The translations under genes and the position numbers were made by a program. Shown here in pieces: positions 53,858-63,141 of a DNA stretch of 64,000 nucleotides. The stretch lies in assembly GCF_014652135.1 (NCBI RefSeq), contig NZ_BMYF01000010.1, positions 61,028 to 125,027 of the forward strand. Direction: 5' to 3'. How positions within the stretch are numbered: the first letter of the stretch is position 1; each line of letters starts with the position of its first letter. Origin of the DNA: Mongoliitalea lutea (GTDB taxonomy: Bacteria > Bacteroidota > Bacteroidia > Cytophagales > Cyclobacteriaceae). The notes beneath the pieces are model-generated. The model saw only the letters and a program-made list of their open reading frames with translations. It was not told where the DNA came from and searched no databases.

Positions 53858-56800
53858 ATGATTCATTTAAGGTTTTTCTTCTGTATCCTATTGCTTGTGC
53901 TGAGTACCGCAGCAAGTATGGCCCAGGAGCCAACCTGTAAATGGGTCCCTCGGGAGGTGTTTCGAGAAGCCTTTCTTTTGGATAGTCTTTCTGTACTGGA
54001 GGAAAGCATACAGATAAGGGATCAATCGGGTAAGTCCTTTGAATTCAACTATGATTTGCAAACAGGAAGGATTCAAGTGAAACTCGAGTCTTCTATGCCG
54101 GATTCTTTAAATTTTTGCTACCGTACTTTTCCCATAGCTTTTCATCAAAGTTATGCCAGAAGGACATTGATGACAGATTATGATTCCATGGCCCAATTTA
54201 GGGACCGAAGAGTGGCTGCTATTCCTGCTTTTGATTTTAGGGAAGAGTTGTTTTCATCCTCTAATTTGACCAAATCAGGTAATCTGACGAGAGGAGTTTC
54301 TTTTGGGAATACCCAAAACCTATTTGTCAATTCCTCTCTTAACTTGCAAATGAGCGGAGAACTGGCGGAAAATCTCAATATCCGGGCGAGTATTTCAGAT
54401 CAAAATGTACCCTTTCAGCCTGAGGGAAATACACAACAATTGCAGGATTTTGACAATGTTTTGGTAGAGTTATACAATGATCAGTTTAACCTTGCAGCTG
54501 GAGATGTGGTATTGCAGCAGCGGAAATCTGAATTTCTTCGCTATTACAAAAACGTGCAGGGGGTTCAAATCACTACACAATACAATGTAGGAGATAAGTG
54601 GAAAGCATCTACCCAGGCAGCTGCTTCTGTGGCCAAGGGGAGATTTGCCTCTATAGAATTGGAGATACAGGAAGGCACGCTGGGCCCTTACAGAATTCAA
54701 GGGCCGGGAAATGAGCGCTTTGTAATCATTATGGCTAATTCAGAGCGAGTGTTTCTTGATGGGGTGCAGTTGCAGCGGGGTTTCAATTACGATTATGTGA
54801 TTGATTACAATCAGGGTGAAATCACCTTCACTCCCAAAGTTCTGATTACCAAATATTCCAGGGTACGGATTGATTATGAGTTTGCAGAAAGGAACTTTCA
54901 GCGGTCTATTTTGGCAGTGAATCATATTCAGGAAACGGATAAGCTCTCCTTATACATGAATTTCTATAGAGAGCAGGATAATAGAAATAGGCCCTTATTT
55001 TTTGATTTCACGGAAGATGAGCGCAGACTCTTAGCTTCTGTAGGGAATAATGTACAGGATGCCGTAGTCCCTAGAATAGATTCTGTTGCATTTGACCCCA
55101 ACAGGATTTTATATCGACGAGTTCAGAGTGTAGACGATCAGGGAAGCCTAGTAGTTTTTTTTGAGTATTCGACCAATCCGGAAGAGGCTTTCTTTGCTAT
55201 TAGTTTCTCAGAAGTAGGTCAAGGCAATGGAGATTATGTACGGGAGCAACAACTGGCCAATGGACAGGTGTTTGTCTTTCGCCCACGTATCAATGGGGTA
55301 CCCCAAGGAAATTTCTCCATCGTTTCTCCTTTACCAGCGCCCAACAAAAATCAGATGTTTACAGTTGGGTCCCGTTACAAATTGAGCCCTTACGAGCAAG
55401 TATATACAGAAGTCGCTTTTTCCAATTCGGATAGAAATCTTTTTTCCACCATCGATAATGAGGAAAACAGAGGAGTGGGTGTCAAATCAGGTTTTCTGTC
55501 AGAAAATAGACCTCTAGAAAAACTGAAAGGGTATCGCTTCAGTTCACTGACGGAATTTGAGTACAATTCGGCACATTTCAGCTTTATTGATCGATTGCGT
55601 TTCATTGAATTTGATCGGGATTGGAGTTTGTCTACCGAAGACATGCTCTTGGCAGGACACGAGCGGATTTTCAATACCGAGCTTGGAATAGTAAAAGATG
55701 CCAATAATCGCATGAAGTACCGGCTTAATTGGAGGAATAGGGGAGCAATCCAGTCGGGATTCCAACACCTAGCGACCTGGAATCAGGAAATCGGTTCTCG
55801 CTTGGTGATGAAAAATGACTTCTTTTACTTGGACTCAGATATCCGGGAGCTCAACTCCAGTTGGCTGCGCTATACAGGAGATATCAGCTATCGTTCCAAA
55901 GTGCTTGTTCCTGGCTATCGATTTATGCTGGATGAAAATGCAGTTAAAAATGTAGAAACGGACTCTGTGATCAGTACAGCGATGAATTTCCGTGAGCATT
56001 TGGTGTATCTCAAAAGCAATGACTCCTTAACCTATTCTTTTTTTGTTAATGCTTCTATGCGGGAAGATAAGTTTCCTGTAGCAGGTGTACTCGAGGCTGA
56101 TACGGAAGCATTTCAAACTATGTTTGGGCTGAAAAGACGCTTCGGTACCCATGATGTCAGTGCTACCTTTACCTACAGGGAATTGGCGTTTCTGCGATTG
56201 AATAATGAGCGAGAGACTACGGTATTGGGTAAAGTAGATTATTTGGGTAATTTCTGGAAGGGAAATATTCGAAATGAATTAAGCTATGCTCTGGGAAATG
56301 GACGGGAGTTTCGTAGAGAATTTATTTTTCTACCAGTTCCCACGGGGGACGGTACGCATACTTGGAGAGATGATAATGGAGATGGTATACAGCAGTTGAA
56401 TGAGTTTTTTATAGCCATCAACCCGGAGGAAAAGAATTTTATCAAACTATTTGTCCCCACGACTGAATTTGTCCAAGCCTACACGACCATATTTAACTAT
56501 CGGGTCAATGCCAAATTTCCTGATGCTTGGAGAAAAGAGCAGGGGATAAGAAAGTTTGCTCAAAAGTTTTCTAATACTACCAGTGTAAGCATTGAAAAAA
56601 AGATCACATCGGATGGTTTTTGGGATCGCATCAATCCCTTTGTAGGCGCTTTTGCGCCGGAAGATCTGATTTCTGTAAGGCAGGTGATCCGTTCCAGTTT
56701 TTTCTTCAATAGAGCTTCTGCAAAGTATGGTTTTGATTTTTCGATCTTCGATAGTCAGAATAAGCAGTTATTGGCTGGAGGTTTTGACGATTTGAAGCAG

Positions 56801-57328
56801 CAGGATTTACGATTAAATACCCGTACAAGCTTTGGGCAGCAGTTTAATGCACGGATGCTACTCTTAAGCGGGTCGAGGATTGCAGATTCGGATTTTTTGG
56901 AAAACCGAAGTTTCAATATTGCCCAACGTGCAATTGGGCCAGAGTTTGCATGGCAGCCCAATACCTTTTTTCGGACCACCATGATGTACCAGTATACCTT
57001 CAAGGAAAATCTGGCCAATGTGGAAATCAATGAGCGGTCCAAATTGAATGAAGTATCACTCGACTTACGTTACGCAAAAGCTATCAAAACCACCATCAAT
57101 GCCCATGTGAAATATGTGTATATTGACTATAATGGTCAGCCCAATACACCAACGGGATATGAGATGTTACAGGCCTTAACTCCTGGAAATAATGTCACTT
57201 GGACCTTCAATTGGTTGCAAAAAATTGGAGAGGGGCTCCAAATGAATGTAGTGTATGAGGGTCGAAACTCCCAAGGACTCAACCGATTGGTTCATATTGG
57301 ACGAATGCAAGTGACGGCATTGTTCTAG
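53858..57328 (+). CDS. Large predicted outer-membrane protein of unknown function
   Basis: An 1156-residue secreted protein. ATG 53858 (MIHLRFFFCILLLVLSTAAS, cleavage near MAQE) is preferred to an in-frame TTG at 53798 that lacks a signal. The conserved block near residues 140-220 (LTRGVSFGNTQNLFVNSSLN, GNTQQLQDFDNVLVELYND, FNLAAGDVVLQQ) is one I associate with a widespread Bacteroidota family of about 1100 residues, faintly like parts of SprA. An EF-hand-like loop DDNGDGIQQLNEF begins at 838. The C-terminal third is all short amphipathic strands ending in ALF. A large beta barrel exposed at the cell surface is likely; function unknown. It starts 60 bp after the kinase gene, perhaps co-transcribed. 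Confidence 0.82.
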   Translation: MIHLRFFFCILLLVLSTAASMAQEPTCKWVPREVFREAFLLDSLSVLEESIQIRDQSGKSFEFNYDLQTGRIQVKLESSMPDSLNFCYRTFPIAFHQSYARRTLMTDYDSMAQFRDRRVAAIPAFDFREELFSSSNLTKSGNLTRGVSFGNTQNLFVNSSLNLQMSGELAENLNIRASISDQNVPFQPEGNTQQLQDFDNVLVELYNDQFNLAAGDVVLQQRKSEFLRYYKNVQGVQITTQYNVGDKWKASTQAAASVAKGRFASIELEIQEGTLGPYRIQGPGNERFVIIMANSERVFLDGVQLQRGFNYDYVIDYNQGEITFTPKVLITKYSRVRIDYEFAERNFQRSILAVNHIQETDKLSLYMNFYREQDNRNRPLFFDFTEDERRLLASVGNNVQDAVVPRIDSVAFDPNRILYRRVQSVDDQGSLVVFFEYSTNPEEAFFAISFSEVGQGNGDYVREQQLANGQVFVFRPRINGVPQGNFSIVSPLPAPNKNQMFTVGSRYKLSPYEQVYTEVAFSNSDRNLFSTIDNEENRGVGVKSGFLSENRPLEKLKGYRFSSLTEFEYNSAHFSFIDRLRFIEFDRDWSLSTEDMLLAGHERIFNTELGIVKDANNRMKYRLNWRNRGAIQSGFQHLATWNQEIGSRLVMKNDFFYLDSDIRELNSSWLRYTGDISYRSKVLVPGYRFMLDENAVKNVETDSVISTAMNFREHLVYLKSNDSLTYSFFVNASMREDKFPVAGVLEADTEAFQTMFGLKRRFGTHDVSATFTYRELAFLRLNNERETTVLGKVDYLGNFWKGNIRNELSYALGNGREFRREFIFLPVPTGDGTHTWRDDNGDGIQQLNEFFIAINPEEKNFIKLFVPTTEFVQAYTTIFNYRVNAKFPDAWRKEQGIRKFAQKFSNTTSVSIEKKITSDGFWDRINPFVGAFAPEDLISVRQVIRSSFFFNRASAKYGFDFSIFDSQNKQLLAGGFDDLKQQDLRLNTRTSFGQQFNARMLLLSGSRIADSDFLENRSFNIAQRAIGPEFAWQPNTFFRTTMMYQYTFKENLANVEINERSKLNEVSLDLRYAKAIKTTINAHVKYVYIDYNGQPNTPTGYEMLQALTPGNNVTWTFNWLQKIGEGLQMNVVYEGRNSQGLNRLVHIGRMQVTALF

Positions 57329-57396
57329 GAAGGAATTTGTTATTAATCCCGTTCACTCGAGCAGCAATTAATTTTTACTAGCATTTTTATTTGAAT

Positions 57397-57424
57397 TCAA
57401 AACATGATATTAATCATGTTTTGA
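57397..57424. promoter_or_regulatory. Perfect 12-bp inverted repeat, FNR/CRP-type operator candidate
   Basis: TCAAAACATGAT (57397-57408) and ATCATGTTTTGA (57413-57424) are perfect inverted copies around ATTA. The core TGAT-N4-ATCA has the half-sites and spacing of FNR sites (TTGAT-N4-ATCAA). Its centre lies about 65 bp before the predicted start of the usp/cco transcript, near the class I activator position. The regulator itself is not in the window. Confidence 0.7.
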
Positions 57425-57461
57425 CCTTCTTAATGTCACCTTCTCTCAGAAGCATAGCCTT

Positions 57462-57469
57462 TAGATTTG
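57462..57469 (+). promoter_or_regulatory. -7 promoter box for the usp-ccoISNOQP operon
   Basis: TAGATTTG matches TAnnTTTG exactly, but no TTG lies 17-23 bp upstream, as expected where an activator replaces the -33 contact. A start near 57476 supports ATG 57487 as the first codon of the next gene. Confidence 0.5.
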
Positions 57470-57486
57470 TAAGAAATATTTTGGTT

Positions 57487-58122
57487 ATGCAGGGAAAAGT
57501 GGATCATAAGTTAAGATTTGTAGTGCCAGAGGATATTGTCTCTACGCACTACTGTGAAAAATTGCCCTCGGGTTTTTCAGAACATCTGTTAGCAGATGGG
57601 GAGTCCTTGGCTTGTAGCCCGCATCAAGACCCTACCTTATTTACAGTACACTTACCGGAGGTGTTGGATTGGCTGCATCAGCATGACCATCCTAAGGCAT
57701 TGGAAGATGAACCATGTCATATTCCCGTATTGCTTTTCGATAAGCATTTGTCTATGGATAGGTTACTTTTTCATTACGACGGTACTCCTGCATCAGCCAA
57801 ATTGATCCGCAACTTTATCTCCTTATTTGAAAACAATATTCAGCATAGCAAAGCCACGATCATTTCTCCTTCCTTTATTCCAAAATCTAAATTGAGAGAA
57901 GAGCAGGAGATTGTACAATTGGTGACTGCGGCAACGGAAGAGACTTCTTTTATCAAATTTAACTTCTCTAGGATTGGCGATTTTTGGTCTTATGCAGTGA
58001 AGCATCAGTGTACCTTATTGGTCACAACTAAAAATTACCAAGCTGATTTAGCTAAGGTGCTATTCCACTTTTATAAAGGAGGGATGTGGTATGATCGTTT
58101 GGCGTTTTACCTCTCGTTCTGA
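57487..58122 (+). CDS. Universal-stress-protein-like protein upstream of cbb3 genes
   Basis: A 211-residue cytosolic protein when started at ATG 57487 (MQGKVDHKLRFVVPEDIVST). Longer frames begin at TTG 57391 or ATG 57433, but the exact -7 box at 57462-57469 lies inside them, so I prefer the short form. The centre (HIPVLLFDKHLSMDRLLFHY, DGTPASAKLIRNFISLF, SKATIISPSF) has the pattern of a UspA domain and the end (AVKHQCTLLVTTKNY) fits its last strand. No G-x2-G-x9-G ATP loop is seen, so it may not bind ATP. UspA proteins commonly accompany oxygen-limited respiration genes. Family assignment is moderate. Confidence 0.65.
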   Translation: MQGKVDHKLRFVVPEDIVSTHYCEKLPSGFSEHLLADGESLACSPHQDPTLFTVHLPEVLDWLHQHDHPKALEDEPCHIPVLLFDKHLSMDRLLFHYDGTPASAKLIRNFISLFENNIQHSKATIISPSFIPKSKLREEQEIVQLVTAATEETSFIKFNFSRIGDFWSYAVKHQCTLLVTTKNYQADLAKVLFHFYKGGMWYDRLAFYLSF

Positions 58123-58124
58123 TT

Positions 58125-58150
58125 AAAATATATGACAAATGTTATATTTT
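58125..58150. promoter_or_regulatory. Imperfect FNR/CRP-type dyad before ccoI
   Basis: AAAATATA and TATATTTT flank ATGAC-AAAT-GTTAT (58132-58145). The arms match at four of five core positions with the same N4 spacing as the site at 57397-57424. It lies 29-54 bp before the ccoI ATG, in the short gap after the usp-like gene. No exact -7 box follows. A secondary regulator site is possible. Confidence 0.4.
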
Positions 58151-58178
58151 CAAAAGAATAAATTGTAAATTAGGAGAA

Positions 58179-60617
58179 ATGAGTAACCCAGTACCAGTGA
58201 AGTCGATTACCGAATACCAAGCCTGTTATCATTGCGGCGAAGCGTGCAAAGAAGAAATACTCCATTTCGATGGGAAGGAATTTTGCTGTTCGGGCTGTAA
58301 ATTGGTATATGAGGTACTTTCTGAAAATGAGTTATGCAGTTACTATGATATTGCCGAAAATCCAGGAATCAGCCAAAAAACCAAGCAAGGAAAAGATAAT
58401 CGGTTTGATTATTTAGACGATCAGGACATCATCAATAAATTGGTGGATTTCAAAAATGAAGATGAAATCCATATTACGTTTTTTATTCCGCTTATTCATT
58501 GCGCCTCCTGTATTTGGCTACTTGAAAACTTACATAAGTTACATGCTGGAATCGTATCTGGTCGGGTAGATTTTATCAAGAAAAAAGTTCAGGTAAAATA
58601 TCATCAGCAACACATCAGTTTGAAAGAATTGGTGCAGTTGCTGTCCAGAATAGGCTATGAGCCTTCCATCAACCTGGCTGATTCGGATAAAAAGAAGCCA
58701 GAGATTTCGGATAAAAATCTGATCAAAAAATTAGCCGTTGCAGGTTTCTGCTTCGGGAACATGATGTTGTTTTCACTTCCCGAGTATTTTGCGGAGGCTG
58801 AATTACTTGGTGATGGTTTCAAAAAGACCTTCAATTATTTGAATGTGTTTTTGGCCTTGCCGGTTTTTTTCTATGCTGCTACGGATTACTATCGCTCTGC
58901 ATGGCTTTCTATCCGCAATCAAGCAGTTAATATGGATGTGCCTATTGCCATCGGTATTATTACGCTATTTGGCTATAGCCTCTTTGATATTTTCGCATTG
59001 GGCAATGAAGGGTACATGGATACCTTGGGAGGCCTCTTGTTTTTCTTATTGATAGGTAAGTACTATCAGCAAAAGACCTACGATACACTTTCGTTTGATA
59101 GAGATTATAAATCATACTTTCCAATTGCTGTCACTAAAGTGGTGCGTGATCGAGAAGAAGTCATTCCATTGATTAAGCTTCAAGTGGGAGATATCATCAA
59201 GGTTCGCAATGAGGAATTGATTCCTGCAGACAGTATTTTGTTGGAAGGGGAAGCTTATATTGATTACAGTTTTGTGACGGGCGAGGAAGTGCCTGTTGCT
59301 AAGCAAAAAGGTGAGCTAATCTATGCTGGAGGTAGACAAAAAGGGAATGCCTTGACATTGACTGTACAGAAGTCTCCTTCCCAGGGATATCTGACAGACC
59401 TGTGGAATAATGAAAGCTTCGAAAAAGATAAAATGCAGGATTTGGCTTCCTTGGCCAATCGTATATCAGGGAAGTTTACATTTACCGTCATTTTTATAGC
59501 AATCCTTGCTTTTGCCTATTGGGCCTATGCCGGTCAGGTTTCGACTGCTGTGCTGGCTTTTACCTCTGTATTGATTATCACCTGCCCATGTGCTTTGGCC
59601 ATGTCCACGCCATTTACCTTGGGGAATACACTTCGGGTTTTTGGACAAGGGAAGTTTTACTTAAAAAATGCACAAGTTATCGAACGCTTGGCAAGAGTGG
59701 ATACGGTTGTTTTTGATAAAACAGGTACACTTACCGATCCTGCAAGAGCATCGGTTACTTATACGGGAGAGGCTTTATCAGAAGAAACCAAGTCTTTGAT
59801 CAAAGGAATGGTTGCTCAGTCTACCCATGCGTTGAGTAACCGTATCAACTCGTGGTTGGAAGGAGTGCAAGGGCTGTCCATCTCACAGGTTTTGGAAATC
59901 CCTGGAAAAGGATTGGAAGCCACTTATAAAGGACAAAGCATCAGATTAGGGTCGGCGACATTCGTTGGCGCTTCAATGGAGAACCTTCCTTCCGGTGGAA
60001 ACCTAGTATTTGTAGCAATTGAAGAGCAGGTGCTTGGATACTTTTTCATTCTTTCCGGATTGCGGGAAGGAATTGCTGAGGTAGTGGAGGAGATTCAAGG
60101 ACAAGCTTCTGTGCATTTGCTTTCGGGTGATCAAGATCATGAGCGGGAAAACCTCCAACTAACTTTTGGTCAGGATGTATTGATGAATTTCAATCAAAGT
60201 CCTAAAGACAAGCTAGCTTATATCAAAGACCTCAATCAGTCTGGTGTTCAGACCTTGATGGTAGGTGATGGGTTAAACGATGCAGGTGCCTTGAAAGAAA
60301 GTCAAGTGGGTATAGCCTTAACGGATCGTATTACTAATTTTTCTCCTGCTTCTGATGCTATCATGGATGCCGCCATGGTACAGAAGTTACCTCGCTTCTT
60401 GCAGTTTGCGAAAACCAGTAGAAATATCATCAAAGCCAGTTTTGGACTGAGCTTTACATATAACGCATTTGGAGTATTCTTCGCTGTGCAAGGCTTGGTC
60501 AGCCCTGTGTTCTGTGCGATTTTGATGCCCATCTCCAGTATTTCAGTGGTGGTGTTTACCACTGTGACGACCAATTATCTGGCCTACAAGCGTGGCCTTA
60601 AACCTCAAATCTGGTAA
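58179..60617 (+). CDS. ccoI: Copper-transporting P1B-type ATPase CcoI (FixI) for cbb3 oxidase assembly
   Basis: An 812-residue heavy-metal P-type ATPase. An N-terminal cysteine-rich metal-binding module (CYHCGEACKEE, FCCSGCKL) is followed by an HMA-like domain with HCASCIWLLENL. Then come the transmembrane region, the actuator loop with TGEEVPV, the CPC metal site in ITCPCALAMSTP, the phosphorylation site DKTGTLT and the hinge VGDGLNDAGAL. The N-terminal cysteine module and the position next to ccoS and ccoNO mark it as CcoI, which exports copper for the CuB centre of cbb3 oxidase, as opposed to a CopA detoxification pump. It is 2 bp from ccoS. Confidence 0.95.
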   Translation: MSNPVPVKSITEYQACYHCGEACKEEILHFDGKEFCCSGCKLVYEVLSENELCSYYDIAENPGISQKTKQGKDNRFDYLDDQDIINKLVDFKNEDEIHITFFIPLIHCASCIWLLENLHKLHAGIVSGRVDFIKKKVQVKYHQQHISLKELVQLLSRIGYEPSINLADSDKKKPEISDKNLIKKLAVAGFCFGNMMLFSLPEYFAEAELLGDGFKKTFNYLNVFLALPVFFYAATDYYRSAWLSIRNQAVNMDVPIAIGIITLFGYSLFDIFALGNEGYMDTLGGLLFFLLIGKYYQQKTYDTLSFDRDYKSYFPIAVTKVVRDREEVIPLIKLQVGDIIKVRNEELIPADSILLEGEAYIDYSFVTGEEVPVAKQKGELIYAGGRQKGNALTLTVQKSPSQGYLTDLWNNESFEKDKMQDLASLANRISGKFTFTVIFIAILAFAYWAYAGQVSTAVLAFTSVLIITCPCALAMSTPFTLGNTLRVFGQGKFYLKNAQVIERLARVDTVVFDKTGTLTDPARASVTYTGEALSEETKSLIKGMVAQSTHALSNRINSWLEGVQGLSISQVLEIPGKGLEATYKGQSIRLGSATFVGASMENLPSGGNLVFVAIEEQVLGYFFILSGLREGIAEVVEEIQGQASVHLLSGDQDHERENLQLTFGQDVLMNFNQSPKDKLAYIKDLNQSGVQTLMVGDGLNDAGALKESQVGIALTDRITNFSPASDAIMDAAMVQKLPRFLQFAKTSRNIIKASFGLSFTYNAFGVFFAVQGLVSPVFCAILMPISSISVVVFTTVTTNYLAYKRGLKPQIW

Positions 60618-60619
60618 GT

Positions 60620-60802
60620 ATGGAAGTAATCTTTGTACTCATAGCCATCAGTCTTATTCTGGCAGGAACTTTCCTTTTTCTCTTTTTCAAAGCGATGAAG
60701 GGGGGGCAGTTTGACGATAGTCATACCCCTGCAATTCGGATACTCTTCGAGAATCAACCAAACAAAAATGATAAAAAAGTACCATCAACAAAAAAGAAGT
60801 AA
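60620..60802 (+). CDS. ccoS: cbb3-type oxidase assembly protein CcoS
   Basis: A 60-residue single-helix protein (MEVIFVLIAISLILAGTFLF, then FKAMKGGQFDD). The W/F-K-A-x-K-x-GQFDD motif after the helix is diagnostic of CcoS. It is needed to insert haem and copper into cbb3 oxidase. The lysine-rich tail (DKKVPSTKKK) is unremarkable. It sits tightly between ccoI and ccoNO (2 bp and 3 bp gaps). Confidence 0.93.
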   Translation: MEVIFVLIAISLILAGTFLFLFFKAMKGGQFDDSHTPAIRILFENQPNKNDKKVPSTKKK

Positions 60803-60805
60803 CGT

Positions 60806-62938
60806 ATGTCAGGAACAACTCTAGAACAGTTTAAGTACGATAACAAGATTGTTAAGTACTTCGGCGTAGCCACCATCGCTTGGGGTATCGTCGGGATGTT
60901 GGTCGGGGTATTAGCTGCCACCCAGCTATTTTTACCCGAGGCTAACCTAGGAAATCCCTACACTACATTTGGTAGGATCAGACCATTGCACACCAATGCG
61001 GTGATCTTTGCCTTTGTGGGTAATGCAATTTTTGCAGGGATCTATTATTCTATGCCTAGATTATTAAAGGCTCCTATGTGGAATAAAGCTTTGAGCTGGT
61101 TTCACTTTTGGGGCTGGCAATTAATTATCTTATTGGCGGCAATCACCCTTCCTCTTGGAATCACATCCTCTAAAGAGTATGCAGAATTGGAGTGGCCAAT
61201 TGATATTTTGATTGCAGTAGTATGGGTAGCCTTCGGTGCCAACATGATTGGTACACTGATTAAGAGAAGAGAAAAACACATGTACGTGGCTATTTGGTTT
61301 TACCTAGCCTCATTTGTAACTGTTGCGGTACTTCATATTTTCAATTCCCTTGCATTACCAGTTAGCTTCTTCAAAAGTTACTCTGCTTATGCAGGGGTTC
61401 AGGATGCCTTGGTACAGTGGTGGTATGGTCACAATGCGGTAGCATTCTTCTTGACTACTCCTTTCTTGGGATTGATGTACTATTACCTACCAAAAGCGGC
61501 TAATAGACCAGTTTATTCTTATAAGTTGTCCATTGTTCACTTTTGGTCTCTGATTTTCTTATACATCTGGGCGGGTCCTCACCACTTATTGTACACCTCA
61601 CTTCCAGAGTGGGCGCAAGTTTTGGGAGTGGTGTTCTCTGTGATGTTGATCGCTCCATCTTGGGGTGGTATGGTGAACGGTTTGCTTACGCTTAGAGGTG
61701 CATGGGATAAAGTACGTGTAGATCCTGTGTTGAAATTTATGGTGGTAGCTGTGACTGCTTACGGTATGGCAACCTTTGAAGGACCAATGCTTTCTTTGAA
61801 AAACGTCAACGCTATTGCCCACTACACTGACTGGATCGTAGCGCACGTGCACATTGGAGGCTTGGGTTGGAATGGATTCTTCACCTTCGCAATGTTGTAC
61901 TGGTTATGGCCTAAGATGTGGAAGACAAATTTGTACTCAACCAAATTGGCCACTACACACTTCTGGCTAGGTACCTTGGGTATCATCTTCTACGCACTTC
62001 CCATGTATGTAGCTGCTTTGACTCAGTCTTTGATGTGGAAAGAATTTACAGAGGCAGGCCGTTTGGCTTATCCTAACTTCCTTCAGACAGTCATTCAGAT
62101 TGTACCTATGTATATGTTGAGAGCTTTTGGTGGACTACTATACTTATCAGGTGCATTCTTGATGGTGTATAACATGGTGAAGACAGCCAAGCAAGGAACA
62201 TTTATGGCTGAGGAGGCTGATGAAGCACCTGCATTGAAGCCACATGTGGCACATGATGGAGAGTTTTGGCATAGAGCATGGGAGAGAAAACCAGTTTTCT
62301 TCACTGTATTAGCTACTGTTGCCATCCTGATTGGTGGTGCTGTCGAGATTATCCCAACCATTTTGGTGAAATCCAATGTACCGACCATCGCTACTGTGGA
62401 GCCTTATACGCCATTAGAATTGCAAGGTAGAGACTTATACATCTCTCATGGATGCGTGGGCTGTCACTCACAAATGATCCGTCCGTTCCGTTCTGAAACA
62501 GAGCGTTACGGAGAGTACTCTAAAGCAGGTGAATTTGTCTATGATAGGCCATTCTTGTGGGGTTCTAAGCGAACAGGTCCGGATTTGCATAGAGTGGGTG
62601 GTAAGTATCCTGATAGCTGGCATTACAACCACATGGTAGACCCTACAAGTATGTCCCCAGGTTCCTTGATGCCTCCATATCCTTGGATGGCAGATAATCT
62701 GATGGATCACTCTGTAGTTCCTGCCAAAATCAATACACTTAGAAAATTGGGTGTTCCTTATCCTGACGGGTATGAAGAGCAAGCAAATGCAGATTTGATG
62801 GTTCAGGCAGACGGTATTGTTAAGAACCTGAAGGAATCAGGGATTTCAGTTATGCCGGAGTCTGAAATGGTAGCATTGATCGCATATCTACAGCGCTTGG
62901 GTACGGATATCAAAAAGACAACAGCTTCTAACCCTTAA
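60806..62938 (+). CDS. ccoNO: cbb3 cytochrome oxidase subunits I and II, fused CcoN-CcoO
   Basis: A 710-residue fusion. Residues 1-480 are CcoN (haem b, haem b3-CuB core): RIRPLHTNAVIFAFVGN has the haem ligand His62, then QWWYGHNAVAFFLT, the CuB site WAGPHHLLYTSLPEWAQ, and DWIVAHVHIGGLGWNG for the two haems. After a linker and a helix (FTVLATVAILIGGAVEIIPT), residues 530-710 are CcoO with one c haem (CVGCHSQMIRPFRSE, Cys550). In proteobacteria these are two genes; the fusion is usual in Bacteroidota. The enzyme reduces oxygen with high affinity at low tension. It precedes ccoQ by 11 bp. Confidence 0.96.
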   Translation: MSGTTLEQFKYDNKIVKYFGVATIAWGIVGMLVGVLAATQLFLPEANLGNPYTTFGRIRPLHTNAVIFAFVGNAIFAGIYYSMPRLLKAPMWNKALSWFHFWGWQLIILLAAITLPLGITSSKEYAELEWPIDILIAVVWVAFGANMIGTLIKRREKHMYVAIWFYLASFVTVAVLHIFNSLALPVSFFKSYSAYAGVQDALVQWWYGHNAVAFFLTTPFLGLMYYYLPKAANRPVYSYKLSIVHFWSLIFLYIWAGPHHLLYTSLPEWAQVLGVVFSVMLIAPSWGGMVNGLLTLRGAWDKVRVDPVLKFMVVAVTAYGMATFEGPMLSLKNVNAIAHYTDWIVAHVHIGGLGWNGFFTFAMLYWLWPKMWKTNLYSTKLATTHFWLGTLGIIFYALPMYVAALTQSLMWKEFTEAGRLAYPNFLQTVIQIVPMYMLRAFGGLLYLSGAFLMVYNMVKTAKQGTFMAEEADEAPALKPHVAHDGEFWHRAWERKPVFFTVLATVAILIGGAVEIIPTILVKSNVPTIATVEPYTPLELQGRDLYISHGCVGCHSQMIRPFRSETERYGEYSKAGEFVYDRPFLWGSKRTGPDLHRVGGKYPDSWHYNHMVDPTSMSPGSLMPPYPWMADNLMDHSVVPAKINTLRKLGVPYPDGYEEQANADLMVQADGIVKNLKESGISVMPESEMVALIAYLQRLGTDIKKTTASNP

Positions 62939-62949
62939 TCTTCTGAGCT

Positions 62950-63141
62950 ATGAAAAAAGATATTTTAAATTCCATCGAGCATATAGAAATCTACCCAATC
63001 ATTTCCTTATTGATCTTTGTGATCTTCTTCGTAGGGATGTTTATCTGGGTGATTACGACTGATAAAAAATATATCAATTACATGAAAGATATGCCTTTCA
63101 GTGATAAACCAGAAAAGAACAGCGGCTATGAAAAAGTTTAA
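62950..63141 (+). CDS. ccoQ: cbb3 oxidase subunit CcoQ-like
   Basis: A 63-residue single-helix protein (IEIYPIISLLIFVIFFVGMF, then IWVITTDKKYINYMKDMPFS) in the normal position between ccoO and ccoP. CcoQ stabilises the complex. The gene is too short for sequence similarity alone to settle it; size, helix and position agree. It overlaps ccoP by 14 bp. Confidence 0.88.
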   Translation: MKKDILNSIEHIEIYPIISLLIFVIFFVGMFIWVITTDKKYINYMKDMPFSDKPEKNSGYEKV

